Shown: positions 1 to 6,486, counted from the stretch's first letter. The stretch is DNA of 6,595 nucleotides from Bacteroidota bacterium (GCA_021785235.1 JAJYGB010000610.1:1-6595); one strand, 5' to 3'. Notes: generated by a model not told the origin, from the letters alone. Program-made: numbers and translations.

Positions 1-52
1 TGAAATAGGGAAATTCAAAACTTAAACGGGAGTCAGTCTTATGGTATTTGAA

Positions 53-109
53 TTTAGGGTTTTGGACATTGGGAGTTGTTTAGAGTTTGGTGATTAGGAT
101 TTAGAGTTT
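53..109. repeat. Low-complexity T/G-rich repeat, TTTAGRGTTT x3
   Basis: Three copies of the decamer TTTAGRGTTT lie at 53-62 (R=G), 79-88 and 100-109 (R=A; these two are identical). They sit in a purine-and-T-biased stretch, poor in C, that runs from about 40 to 115. Spacing is 26 and 21 bp, so this is not a strict tandem array. The composition differs sharply from the genes beside it. No open frame or clear sigma-70 type promoter was found in 1-152. From memory, similar TTTAGGGTTT/TTTGGGATTT-style low-complexity DNA occurs in intergenic regions of FCB-group genomes; that link is not shown by this window. Confidence 0.6.
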
Positions 110-152
110 CTTTCCCATGAGTCAGAAAAGGTCCCTGATAAGTTGAAAAATC

Positions 153-157
153 GGAGG
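153..157 (+). promoter_or_regulatory. Shine-Dalgarno for the LOG-family gene
   Basis: A full GGAGG core lies only 3 bases before the ATG at 161, closer than the usual 5-9. The only upstream in-frame start, TTG at 143, is followed by an in-frame TAA at 158-160. No ATG, GTG or TTG follows within the first 15 codons. ATG 161 is therefore the start despite the short spacing. Confidence 0.65.
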
Positions 158-160
158 TAA

Positions 161-1033
161 ATGCCGGCGAAAAAATCTACCGCTAAACACATCCACATTG
201 CCGAGAAAGCGTACAAGGACATTGAGTTTCTGAATAGTCCGAGCGCGCGGGTAATACGGATCCTCTCGGAATACCTCGAACCCCAATCGAGATTCCAGAG
301 GCTGCGGATAAAGGATACGGTGGTCTTCTTCGGGTCGGCACGTATCGGCTCGATGGCCGAGGCGCAAGGGAGGCTCTCCGATGTGAAGGCGAGGATCAAG
401 GTCGCGGAACGGAAGAAGTCCAACTCCCGCGTGAACAAGAGACTTGCGGAGGAACTCAAACACGCGGAGGCTGGCGTCGAAATGGCGCGATACTACGAGG
501 ACGCCGCGACGCTCAGCGAGATGCTCACCAGGTGGGCCATGAAGGTCAGCAAAAAAGGGGAACACAGGTTTGTCGTTTGTTCCGGCGGGGGGCCCGGCAT
601 CATGCAGGCTGCAAACAAGGGGGCGATTCGAGCGGGCGGGTTATCGATCGGGCTGAACATAAGCCTCCCCCATGAACAGTTCCCCAATCCGTACATTTCC
701 CCAGATCTGGATTTCGAGTTCCACTATTTTTTCATGAGAAAATTCTGGTTCGTATACCTCGCGAAGGCGCTCGTCGTTTTTCCGGGCGGCTTCGGTACGC
801 TGGACGAACTGATGGAAGTGCTTACCCTCCTGCAGACGAACAAGATCAAAAAGAGGATGACTGTTTTGATATACGGTTCCTCCTATTGGAAGAAGATACT
901 GAACTTCGACGCGCTTGTTCAAGCAGGGGCGATCAACCGGTCGGACCTAAAGATGATTTACTTCGCGGACGATCCGAAGACCGCTTTCAAGTTCCTTACG
1001 AGCGAGATAAAGAGAAATTACGACTTAAAATGA
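161..1033 (+). CDS. LOG-family protein (TIGR00730-type nucleotide phosphoribohydrolase)
   Basis: This 290-residue soluble Rossmann-fold protein belongs to the LOG / 'lysine decarboxylase-like' family. Members hydrolyse nucleoside 5'-monophosphates (cytokinin riboside monophosphates or AMP-type substrates) to free base plus ribose 5-phosphate. They do not decarboxylate lysine, despite the old name. Visible motifs are FFGSAR at residues 56-61, the glycine-rich SGGGPGIMQAANKGA loop at 141-155, an Arg-Lys pair at 193-194, and the signature PGGFGTLDE at 208-216 that supplies the catalytic Arg/Glu region of the family. It is longer than the classic ~190-residue LOG because of an N-terminal extension (1-50) and a charged Lys/Arg/Glu-rich helical insertion at about 66-115, possibly coiled coil. 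No signal peptide is seen, so it is cytoplasmic. It is the first gene of the cluster, 13 bp before the next. Family assignment is firm; the natural substrate is unknown. Confidence 0.93.
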   Translation: MPAKKSTAKHIHIAEKAYKDIEFLNSPSARVIRILSEYLEPQSRFQRLRIKDTVVFFGSARIGSMAEAQGRLSDVKARIKVAERKKSNSRVNKRLAEELKHAEAGVEMARYYEDAATLSEMLTRWAMKVSKKGEHRFVVCSGGGPGIMQAANKGAIRAGGLSIGLNISLPHEQFPNPYISPDLDFEFHYFFMRKFWFVYLAKALVVFPGGFGTLDELMEVLTLLQTNKIKKRMTVLIYGSSYWKKILNFDALVQAGAINRSDLKMIYFADDPKTAFKFLTSEIKRNYDLK

Positions 1034-1046
1034 TGCGGACACGCAA

Positions 1047-1907
1047 ATGACACAGGAAACCGATTCAAAATTCAAGGCTTTGATGAAACTGCTTGATGAC
1101 GACGACCCGCAGGTCTTCGCGGCGGTCGAGAGAGAACTGCTCGACGGCGGCGATGACGTCGCCCGCATGCTCGAAATGGAAATAGACAACGCCGACATGA
1201 ACGTGAGAAGGCGGATCGAGAACCTCGTTTCGAAGATGCATCTCGACAAGCTGCAGAAGGAATACGACCTTCTCCTCGATTTCGTCTCGCGGCCCGATTT
1301 CTCGCTGGAGCGCGCGCTCCTGCTCCTGGCAAAGCCGCTCTATCCCGGCCTCGAATTCTCCATGATCGAATCGGAGCTCAACGATCTCGCGAACGACCTC
1401 AGGAAAAGAATCGCCGCTATCGAAGACCCGTACGAAATCGTTCAGCATGTCAACGAGTTCTTTCTGACGGAGATGGGATTCGCCGGCAATTCGAAGGATT
1501 ACTACAATCCGGACAACAGTATTCTTCATCGTGTCCTGCAGACACGGCGTGGGATCCCGATCTCACTCGGCATCGTTTACCTCCTCGTCGGCAGGAGGCT
1601 GAATCTCCCAGTGTACGGCGTCGGCGCCCCGGCGCACTTCCTCGTGAAGTTTGTGCTTGAAGGGAAAGAGTTTTATGTCGATGTTTTCAACGGCGGCAGG
1701 ATCATGTCGCGGAAGGACGCGGAAGATTCCATAAGCGATATGGGTTTCGCTTTCGAGGCGAGGTTCCTGAAAACTTCCTCGGACCTGGAAATGCTCGCGC
1801 GGACATGCCGCAATATGGCGCGCGCGTTCTCGGCGATAGATGAACAGCCGAAAGCGAACGTGCTGATGGAATTGTCAATCGAGCTTGAAAGGTTGATTAC
1901 TTTTTGA
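1047..1907 (+). CDS. SirB1-like transglutaminase-fold protein (Transglut_core2)
   Basis: This 286-residue cytoplasmic protein is of the SirB1/Transglut_core2 type. The core carries the family hallmarks GFAGNSKDYYNPDNS (144-158), RRGIPISL (167-174), PAHFLVKF with His197, and VDVFNGG with Asp212. His197 and Asp212 match the His-Asp part of a transglutaminase-like triad. The position where papain-fold enzymes carry Cys appears to be in the IPISL segment, and no Cys is there; the only Cys in the protein is Cys254, near the C-terminus. Residues 1-75 are acidic and helical and look like a HEAT/armadillo-type repeat pair (inference). The ATG at 1047 has no good Shine-Dalgarno. The 3' end overlaps the next gene by 4 bp (TTGA). 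The biochemical role of this family is not established. It may be a non-catalytic or serine-variant scaffold. Confidence 0.9.
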   Translation: MTQETDSKFKALMKLLDDDDPQVFAAVERELLDGGDDVARMLEMEIDNADMNVRRRIENLVSKMHLDKLQKEYDLLLDFVSRPDFSLERALLLLAKPLYPGLEFSMIESELNDLANDLRKRIAAIEDPYEIVQHVNEFFLTEMGFAGNSKDYYNPDNSILHRVLQTRRGIPISLGIVYLLVGRRLNLPVYGVGAPAHFLVKFVLEGKEFYVDVFNGGRIMSRKDAEDSISDMGFAFEARFLKTSSDLEMLARTCRNMARAFSAIDEQPKANVLMELSIELERLITF

Positions 1908-2470
1908 AGATATACACGAAGACCGGCGATAAGGGGGAAACAGGCCTTTTCGGCGGGGAACGCGTGTCGAAGGATGAGCTGCGGATAGAAGCCTACGGGA
2001 CTGTTGACGAGCTCAATTCAATGATCGGCTCGGCGCGCGCGTTCAACGACAACGGCGAGATGGATGAAATCCTCGGCGAAATCCAATACCGGCTCTTCGT
2101 GCTCGGAGCGGACCTCGCGACGCCGCCCGGCGCGAGAAACACTTCAGTGCCGCGAATTTCGGGAAAAGATATAGCCTTCCTGGAGAAAAGGATCGACGAG
2201 ATCGAGGGGCACCTCGACCCGCTGAAATCTTTCATTCTTCCAGGCGGATCGAAGACCGCTTCTCTTCTGCACCTCGCCCGCACTGTTTGCCGGAGAGCCG
2301 AACGGCTCGTGGTATCCCTGAGAAAACGAGGCGAGGCATCGGAGGAAACACTGATATACTTGAACCGCCTCTCCGATTTCCTCTTTGTGCTGGCAAGATA
2401 CGCAAACAAAACAGGGAAGGTAGCCGAGACTCTCTGGAATCCCCGCTCAGAGTCCGACGGCGTCTCATGA
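1904..2470 (+). CDS. pduO: PduO-type cob(I)alamin adenosyltransferase
   Basis: This 188-residue cytoplasmic enzyme transfers the 5'-deoxyadenosyl group of ATP to the cobalt of cob(I)alamin, making adenosylcobalamin for B12-dependent mutases, reductases and similar enzymes. Motifs in order are TKTGDKG (5-11, triphosphate contact), GGERV (17-21), YGTVDELNS (31-39), FILPGG (110-115), LHLARTVCRRAER (122-134, ATP/cobalamin site) and YLNRLSDFLFVLAR (152-165). Length and motif order match the trimeric PduO/MMAB-type single-domain enzymes; the C-terminal HbpS-like domain of true PduO is absent. The start is TTG at 1904, inside the stop of the previous gene (TTGA). Conserved residues begin at the second codon (KIYTKTGD), so no later start fits. 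A weak GAAAGG lies at 1887-1892. No B12 synthesis, transport or B12-dependent enzyme gene, and no cobalamin riboswitch, is visible nearby. Confidence 0.95.
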   Translation: MKIYTKTGDKGETGLFGGERVSKDELRIEAYGTVDELNSMIGSARAFNDNGEMDEILGEIQYRLFVLGADLATPPGARNTSVPRISGKDIAFLEKRIDEIEGHLDPLKSFILPGGSKTASLLHLARTVCRRAERLVVSLRKRGEASEETLIYLNRLSDFLFVLARYANKTGKVAETLWNPRSESDGVS

Positions 2471-4557
2471 CCTTCTTAAATCCGCTCGTCCTTTTCGGGC
2501 TAATCGCCGCGGGAATACCGGTACTCATCCACCTCCTCCAGCTGAAGAAGCTCAGGAAGGTTGAATTCTCTTCGATCAGGTTCCTGAAGGAGATTCAGCA
2601 CGCTTCCGCACGACGGGTTAAGCTGAGAGATTATCTTCTTCTCATCCTGCGCACTTTGGCCATCGCCGCGCTGGTGATGGCTTTCTCGCGACCGGTACTG
2701 AGAGGCTTTCTCGGCTCCAACGCGAAAACATCTTCGGTGATTATCTTGGATGATTCTCCTTCGACAACTGCGAGAAACGAGTACGGAGAGATATCTTCGC
2801 AGATCAGGAGTGTGGCGTCGAGCTTGCTGAACAGCTTTCATACCGGCGACGACGCGAGCCTTATCTTCACGTCGAGCCCCGCGGACACGACGCGGGGAGT
2901 TTCAACGTCCGATCCCAAAGCCCTTTCGGCACGGGTGACAAGGTCGGAGCCCTCCGCCGTGAGCGGGAGCTACTCCTCCGCGATCCGGGAAGCTCTTCGG
3001 AGGCTCGCGGCATCCGGCTACGTCAACAAGGAAATTTATGTTGTCGGCGACATGCAGAGGAGTGAGTTCCGAAAACCCGCCCCAATGGAAGTCCCGCCCA
3101 ATGCGAGAATCTTTTTTCTCAGGCCGGATGAATCACCGAACGATAATCTGTCCGTCGCGAACGTGAAGCTCCTCAACCCGGTTGTCGAAGTAAATTCCCC
3201 GTCCCAGGTTGAAGCGACAGTGACCAACAACGACGGCTCGGACAAGAGAGGGATAATCGTCAGCTTATTCCTGGACCGCAGGAAAGTGGCTCAGTCGGCA
3301 GTCGACGTCGCGGCCGGTACTTCTCGGGCGGTGAAGCTGGCATTCAGCGTCGCCTCGGGCGGTTTTCATCAGGGGGTGGTGCAAATTGATGACAACTCCA
3401 TTCAAAGCGATAACAGGTACAACTTTTCCTTCTACGCGATAAGAAGGCTGAACGTGTTATTCGTGAGCCGGGCAACGGGCGACGATTTTGTGCTGAGCGC
3501 CGCCCGGGCGGTGATGGACACTTCCACGGTTATTGATACAAGGTCGGTGACACCCGCCCAGTTCGTATACACGAATCTTCACGGCGTCGACGTTGTAGTG
3601 GCGGAATCATATCCTTCCGGCGCCGGTTCGTCAGTGACGAGCCGGGGTTTCGACTCAAAGATGGAGCGTTTTGTCGATGGCGGCGGAGGCGCAATACTCT
3701 TCGCCCCTCCTCAAGAGCAGATGAGTTCGTTCGCCGGTTTGATCGGTGGAATGAATATCGGCAAAGTGACGAGGCTCCTATCCGGTTCGAGCGCGGGTTT
3801 CCATAGCCTCGAACACATAGACGCTGCGGACGACTTCTTTTCCGGGATTTTCTCGTCCGATCAAGGAGCTGACCGGATAAAGAACCAGCTCGTGACTAAG
3901 ATTTACGGTGGGGTAGCGATCGAGCCGAACCCGTTTGCGCATGTGCTTATGAGCATGTCTGCCGGCCCCTTTCTGATGAGCAGGCAAGTGGGAACCGGGT
4001 TCGCGTTTGTTGTCGCATCCGGGGCCGATACCGCTTCGTCCAATTTCCCGTTGTCACCATTTTTCCCCGTCGTGATTCAGCGCGCTCTGTTCTACTCGGC
4101 CGCCGTCCGGTACAAGCCGAATCAAATTCTTGCCGGACAGAGGTTTGAGTACCGATACACAGAAGGCGGGATAAAGACCGCGACGCTGATCTCTCCCTCG
4201 GGCAACCGCTCAGATGTGCTGCCGGAATATGTCGGGGCAACGGCCAGGTTCACTCCTGGCAACCTCGACCGGCCCGGTACTTACACGCTCGTCGCGGGGG
4301 ATACGCTCTGCGAGATATCGGTAAACGTAAATCCGCGCGAGTCCGATCTCACCCAGTCATCGACGTCACGGATAGAAGGTTTCGCGCGCGAGCTTGGATT
4401 TGCACCGAGGAATGTCTTCGTAGTGAAGGCGGACAAGAATGCCGTCGCGAGCATCGACAGGCTCAGGCGGGGTGAGGACCTTTCTTCCATATTTGTCGCG
4501 TCGGCTTTGTTGTTGCTCATCGCCGAGATTTTCGTTTCGAGGATGAAAACTATTTAA
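2467..4557 (+). CDS. BatA-like VWA membrane protein
   Basis: This 696-residue protein begins at ATG 2467, overlapping the previous stop as ATGA. The frame stays open upstream to 2287, but that part lies inside the adenosyltransferase gene, while the sequence from 2467 starts exactly as BatA N-terminal domains do (MTFLNPLVLFGLIAAGIPVL). Domains: a membrane segment at 4-23; a basic linker (KLRKVEFSSIRFLKEI, then HASARRVKLRD); a second membrane segment at 55-75; a VWA-like domain at about 89-215 with MIDAS residues D95-x-S97-x-S99, a GSYSS segment (167-171) at the threonine-loop position, and Asp195 in YVVGDMQ; a CARDB-like beta domain at about 226-325; a GATase1-like region from about 328 with FVDGGGGAILFAPP (402-415); and a C-terminal membrane segment at 673-691. 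Such proteins usually accompany MoxR ATPase and DUF58 genes in envelope-stress (Bat) loci; none is present here. The exact function is unknown. Confidence 0.88.
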   Translation: MTFLNPLVLFGLIAAGIPVLIHLLQLKKLRKVEFSSIRFLKEIQHASARRVKLRDYLLLILRTLAIAALVMAFSRPVLRGFLGSNAKTSSVIILDDSPSTTARNEYGEISSQIRSVASSLLNSFHTGDDASLIFTSSPADTTRGVSTSDPKALSARVTRSEPSAVSGSYSSAIREALRRLAASGYVNKEIYVVGDMQRSEFRKPAPMEVPPNARIFFLRPDESPNDNLSVANVKLLNPVVEVNSPSQVEATVTNNDGSDKRGIIVSLFLDRRKVAQSAVDVAAGTSRAVKLAFSVASGGFHQGVVQIDDNSIQSDNRYNFSFYAIRRLNVLFVSRATGDDFVLSAARAVMDTSTVIDTRSVTPAQFVYTNLHGVDVVVAESYPSGAGSSVTSRGFDSKMERFVDGGGGAILFAPPQEQMSSFAGLIGGMNIGKVTRLLSGSSAGFHSLEHIDAADDFFSGIFSSDQGADRIKNQLVTKIYGGVAIEPNPFAHVLMSMSAGPFLMSRQVGTGFAFVVASGADTASSNFPLSPFFPVVIQRALFYSAAVRYKPNQILAGQRFEYRYTEGGIKTATLISPSGNRSDVLPEYVGATARFTPGNLDRPGTYTLVAGDTLCEISVNVNPRESDLTQSSTSRIEGFARELGFAPRNVFVVKADKNAVASIDRLRRGEDLSSIFVASALLLLIAEIFVSRMKTI

Positions 4558-4573
4558 ATGAACATCTTATATT

Positions 4574-4577
4574 GAGG
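4574..4577 (+). promoter_or_regulatory. Shine-Dalgarno of the hflX leader ORF
   Basis: GAGG lies 7 bases before ATG 4585, a normal spacing. It serves the short ORF at 4585-4620 rather than hflX directly, whose TTG start is about 40 bases away. Confidence 0.5.
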
Positions 4578-4584
4578 CGAAGCT

Positions 4585-4620
4585 ATGATGCAAACAGCGA
4601 GGTGTTATAAACGAAATTGA
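4585..4620 (+). CDS. Candidate 11-residue leader ORF upstream of hflX
   Basis: A twelve-codon frame, ATG ATG ... TGA, encodes MMQTARCYKRN. It has a GAGG Shine-Dalgarno at 4574-4577 and its stop TGA (4618-4620) overlaps the TTG start of hflX in a TTGA tetranucleotide. The same TTGA junction joins the SirB1-like and adenosyltransferase genes at 1904-1907. If translated, it would deliver ribosomes to the weak TTG start by termination-reinitiation. The peptide is basic, with no run of one amino acid of the kind seen in classical attenuation leaders. It could be a chance ORF; the sequence alone cannot show that it is translated. Confidence 0.35.
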   Translation: MMQTARCYKRN

Positions 4621-5879
4621 CATCGACTAGCGATAGGCTCGACCGTGCGCTTGTCGTAGGGGTTGTTTTCAAAAGCGACACGCGCGAACGCATCGACGAA
4701 TATGTCGACGAGGTGATTCTTCTTGCGGACACGGCCGGTGCGAGGGTCGTCAGGACAATTTTCCAGGAAAGGCACTCTCCCGATCCTGCCTACTTCATCG
4801 GAAAAGGGAAGGCCGAAGAGATCAAATCGATCTGTGAGGCGGACGACATCAGCCTCGTAATATTCGACGACGACCTTTCAGGTGTACAGATCAGGAACCT
4901 CGAGGCTATCATCGACAGGCGCGTGCTCGACAGAAGCGGCCTCATACTCGACATATTCGGGCTGCGAGCCAGAACTCGCGAGGCAAAACTCCAGGTCGAG
5001 ATGGCACAGCTAAAATACAACATGTCCAGACTCGCCGGGCAGTGGCAGCATTTCTCAAAACAGTATGGCGTGATCGGGACAAGGGGACCCGGTGAGAAAC
5101 AGATCGAAGTCGACCGCCGTGTCATCAAGAAAAGAATTTCCGTACTGCGACAGAAGCTTGAGGCTATCTCGAGCCAGCGCGAGCTCCGGCGGGCGCGTCG
5201 CGACGAATTTCCCAAATTCGCACTCGTCGGATATACGAACGCCGGCAAATCGACGCTCATCAACGCACTGAGCGGTGCCGACGCCTTCGTGGAAAACCGG
5301 CTCTTCGCCACGCTCGACACAGCTACCCGAAAGGCTTCTCTGACGAATTCAATCCAATGCCTCCTCGTCGATACGGTCGGGTTTATCCGCAAACTCCCCC
5401 CCGACCTGGTTGCGTCTTTCAAGTCGACGCTCGAGGAAGTTGCTTTCGCCGATTATATCCTACATGTCGTCGATATATCCAACCCGGCATTCCGCGATCA
5501 GATAGATGTCGTCAACGAGACGCTCGCCCAGCTCGGCTGCAGCGACAAGCCGACGATGCTCGTCTTCAACAAGGTCGACAAGGTCGCCGAGTTCGGCGTC
5601 GTCAGGAGCGTCCTGAACGAATACAACGGCGGCTCGGTCGCGCTTTCCGCGGAGCGCCGGATCAACCTCAACCAGCTTAAAGACAGGATGCTTGAGATGA
5701 TGGGCTCGGACATCGTGGAGAAATCATTCCGCATAAAGCCGACCCAGTCTGAGAAGCTGGCGAAAATATTGTCGGTAGCCGAATTCGTGCAGGAGAGTGA
5801 GCACCCGGACAGCCTGCACCTGAAAGTCCGCATGAGAAAGAAAGACTGGGAAAAACTCAAACGCGAGATATACGCCTGA
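4617..5879 (+). CDS. hflX: HflX ribosome-associated GTPase
   Basis: This 420-residue cytoplasmic GTPase belongs to the OBG-HflX superfamily. HflX binds the ribosomal 50S subunit near the E site and peptidyl-transferase centre and splits stalled or hibernating 70S ribosomes, notably in heat or antibiotic stress. The N-terminal nucleotide-binding HflX domain (about 8-115) contains YFIGKGKAEEI (59-69) and LILDIFGLRARTREAKLQ (109-126). A helical linker carries GTRGPGEKQIEVDRR (154-168). The G domain shows G1 GYTNAGKST (205-213), G2 FATLDTATR (230-238), G3 DTVGF (252-256), G4 NKVD (318-321) and G5 SAER (344-347). A C-terminal domain ends at 420. The start is TTG 4617: an in-frame TAA at 4608-4610 closes the frame just upstream, and conserved sequence (RALVVGV) begins at residue 10. 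The nearest purine-rich site, GAGGTG at 4599-4604, is unusually far away, which suggests coupling to the leader ORF. Confidence 0.96.
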   Translation: MTSTSDRLDRALVVGVVFKSDTRERIDEYVDEVILLADTAGARVVRTIFQERHSPDPAYFIGKGKAEEIKSICEADDISLVIFDDDLSGVQIRNLEAIIDRRVLDRSGLILDIFGLRARTREAKLQVEMAQLKYNMSRLAGQWQHFSKQYGVIGTRGPGEKQIEVDRRVIKKRISVLRQKLEAISSQRELRRARRDEFPKFALVGYTNAGKSTLINALSGADAFVENRLFATLDTATRKASLTNSIQCLLVDTVGFIRKLPPDLVASFKSTLEEVAFADYILHVVDISNPAFRDQIDVVNETLAQLGCSDKPTMLVFNKVDKVAEFGVVRSVLNEYNGGSVALSAERRINLNQLKDRMLEMMGSDIVEKSFRIKPTQSEKLAKILSVAEFVQESEHPDSLHLKVRMRKKDWEKLKREIYA

Positions 5880-5889
5880 TCAATATTTC

Positions 5890-5893
5890 GGAG
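5890..5893 (+). promoter_or_regulatory. Shine-Dalgarno of the small membrane protein gene
   Basis: GGAG lies 5 bases before ATG 5899, within the 19-bp gap after hflX, and fixes that start. It shows that internal genes of the cluster can also be initiated independently. Confidence 0.6.
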
Positions 5894-5898
5894 ACCCT

Positions 5899-6306
5899 AT
5901 GAACGTAATCGACAAGACCCTCTATCACCAGATTCACCCCTTCAAGATGGTTACGGACGTTACAGCCGCGTTCATCGCCGTATATCTTATCTGGCTGCAC
6001 CTGATAATCGAGGGGCTCGTCGTTGGCTTCATCCCTTCACTCGCTATCTCTTTCTTCATGATCAGGACAATGGATTTTGAAAAGCAGAAACAGTCGAAGT
6101 TCGGCAAATACCTGAAGCGATACATGGGGCGGGGCGCAGACACCGCGCGTTCTGTAGGGTTTCTCGTCATGCTTGGCGGCGGATGGTTTCACATGTTATG
6201 GCTGATCGGCCTGGGCTTTCTTGTCATCATAGCTGCTTGGATGAACGGTCTGGTCTACAAGAGACAAATGCCGGTGGAGTCAGGGCAGCGAAAAGGACAT
6301 CGTTAA
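5899..6306 (+). CDS. Small multi-pass membrane protein, function unknown
   Basis: This 135-residue protein is one I can describe but not name functionally. A short amphipathic N-terminus, NVIDKTLYHQIHPFKMVTD (2-20), precedes a strongly hydrophobic block at about 21-55 that fits two membrane passes. A charged cytoplasmic-type loop follows, with many Lys/Arg (about 56-84, including KQKQSKFGKYLKRYMGRG). A second hydrophobic block at about 86-119 (rich in Gly, Trp, Leu) fits one or two passes, and the tail is basic. There is no signal peptidase site or recognisable enzyme motif. The YHQIHP segment with its two His residues looks like the most distinctive conserved-type feature. It follows hflX by 19 bp with a good GGAG site, so it is probably the last gene of the operon. 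Codon use resembles its neighbours, which supports a real gene. Confidence 0.82.
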   Translation: MNVIDKTLYHQIHPFKMVTDVTAAFIAVYLIWLHLIIEGLVVGFIPSLAISFFMIRTMDFEKQKQSKFGKYLKRYMGRGADTARSVGFLVMLGGGWFHMLWLIGLGFLVIIAAWMNGLVYKRQMPVESGQRKGHR

Positions 6307-6356
6307 CTCCTTCCGGCAGACTTAAGGATAAGGCAACCGCTCTTATCTACCCATTA

Positions 6357-6380
6357 TTCCATCGTTCCAATATTCCACCA
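6357..6380. repeat. Octamer-period TTCCA repeat (three units)
   Basis: Three consecutive 8-bp units each begin with TTCCA: TTCCATCG (6357-6364), TTCCAATA (6365-6372) and TTCCACCA (6373-6380). A degenerate TTTCG follows, and a stray TTCCA occurs at 6404-6408. The stretch is non-coding and AT-rich. A T7 run follows at 6386-6392, with no hairpin directly before it. Confidence 0.6.
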
Positions 6381-6455
6381 TTTCGTTTTTTTGCTTTGTA
6401 CTATTCCAACAGACTTATCATCATCTTAAACTGGACTTCACACTGGCTTAAAGTC

Positions 6456-6482
6456 TCCTTCGTAGCTTATCACAACGAGGGG
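6456..6482 (+). other. RNA hairpin, 8-bp stem, 11-base loop
   Basis: Arms 6456-6463 and 6475-6482 pair over eight positions, two of them G-U, if read on the plus strand. The loop is AGCTTATCACA. No T-tract follows, so it is not itself a terminator. It is the first of three stacked hairpins running to 6578. Confidence 0.45.
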
Positions 6483-6486
6483 TAAG

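Noticed and set aside
53..62. TTTAGGGTTT resembling plant telomere repeat
   Set aside because: The match is one decamer in a degenerate stretch; the window is clearly bacterial.
4617..4622. TTGACA, a perfect sigma-70 -35 hexamer
   Set aside because: It is the first two codons of hflX, and no TATAAT-like element follows at 16-18 bp.
4790..5422. 210-residue antisense open frame over hflX
   Set aside because: It is a complementary-strand shadow of a strongly conserved gene, Ser/Arg-rich with no family motif. The other minus-strand frames in the window are of the same kind.
6327..6347. GATAAG/CTTATC hairpin soon after the last gene as a terminator
   Set aside because: The six-bp stem is AT-rich and not followed by a T-tract; the T7 run at 6386-6392 is too far away.
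6183..6485. 100-residue plus-strand frame overlapping the end of the small membrane protein gene
   Set aside because: It begins inside that gene in another frame, has no ribosome binding site, and runs through the TTCCA repeat; its composition is not protein-like.
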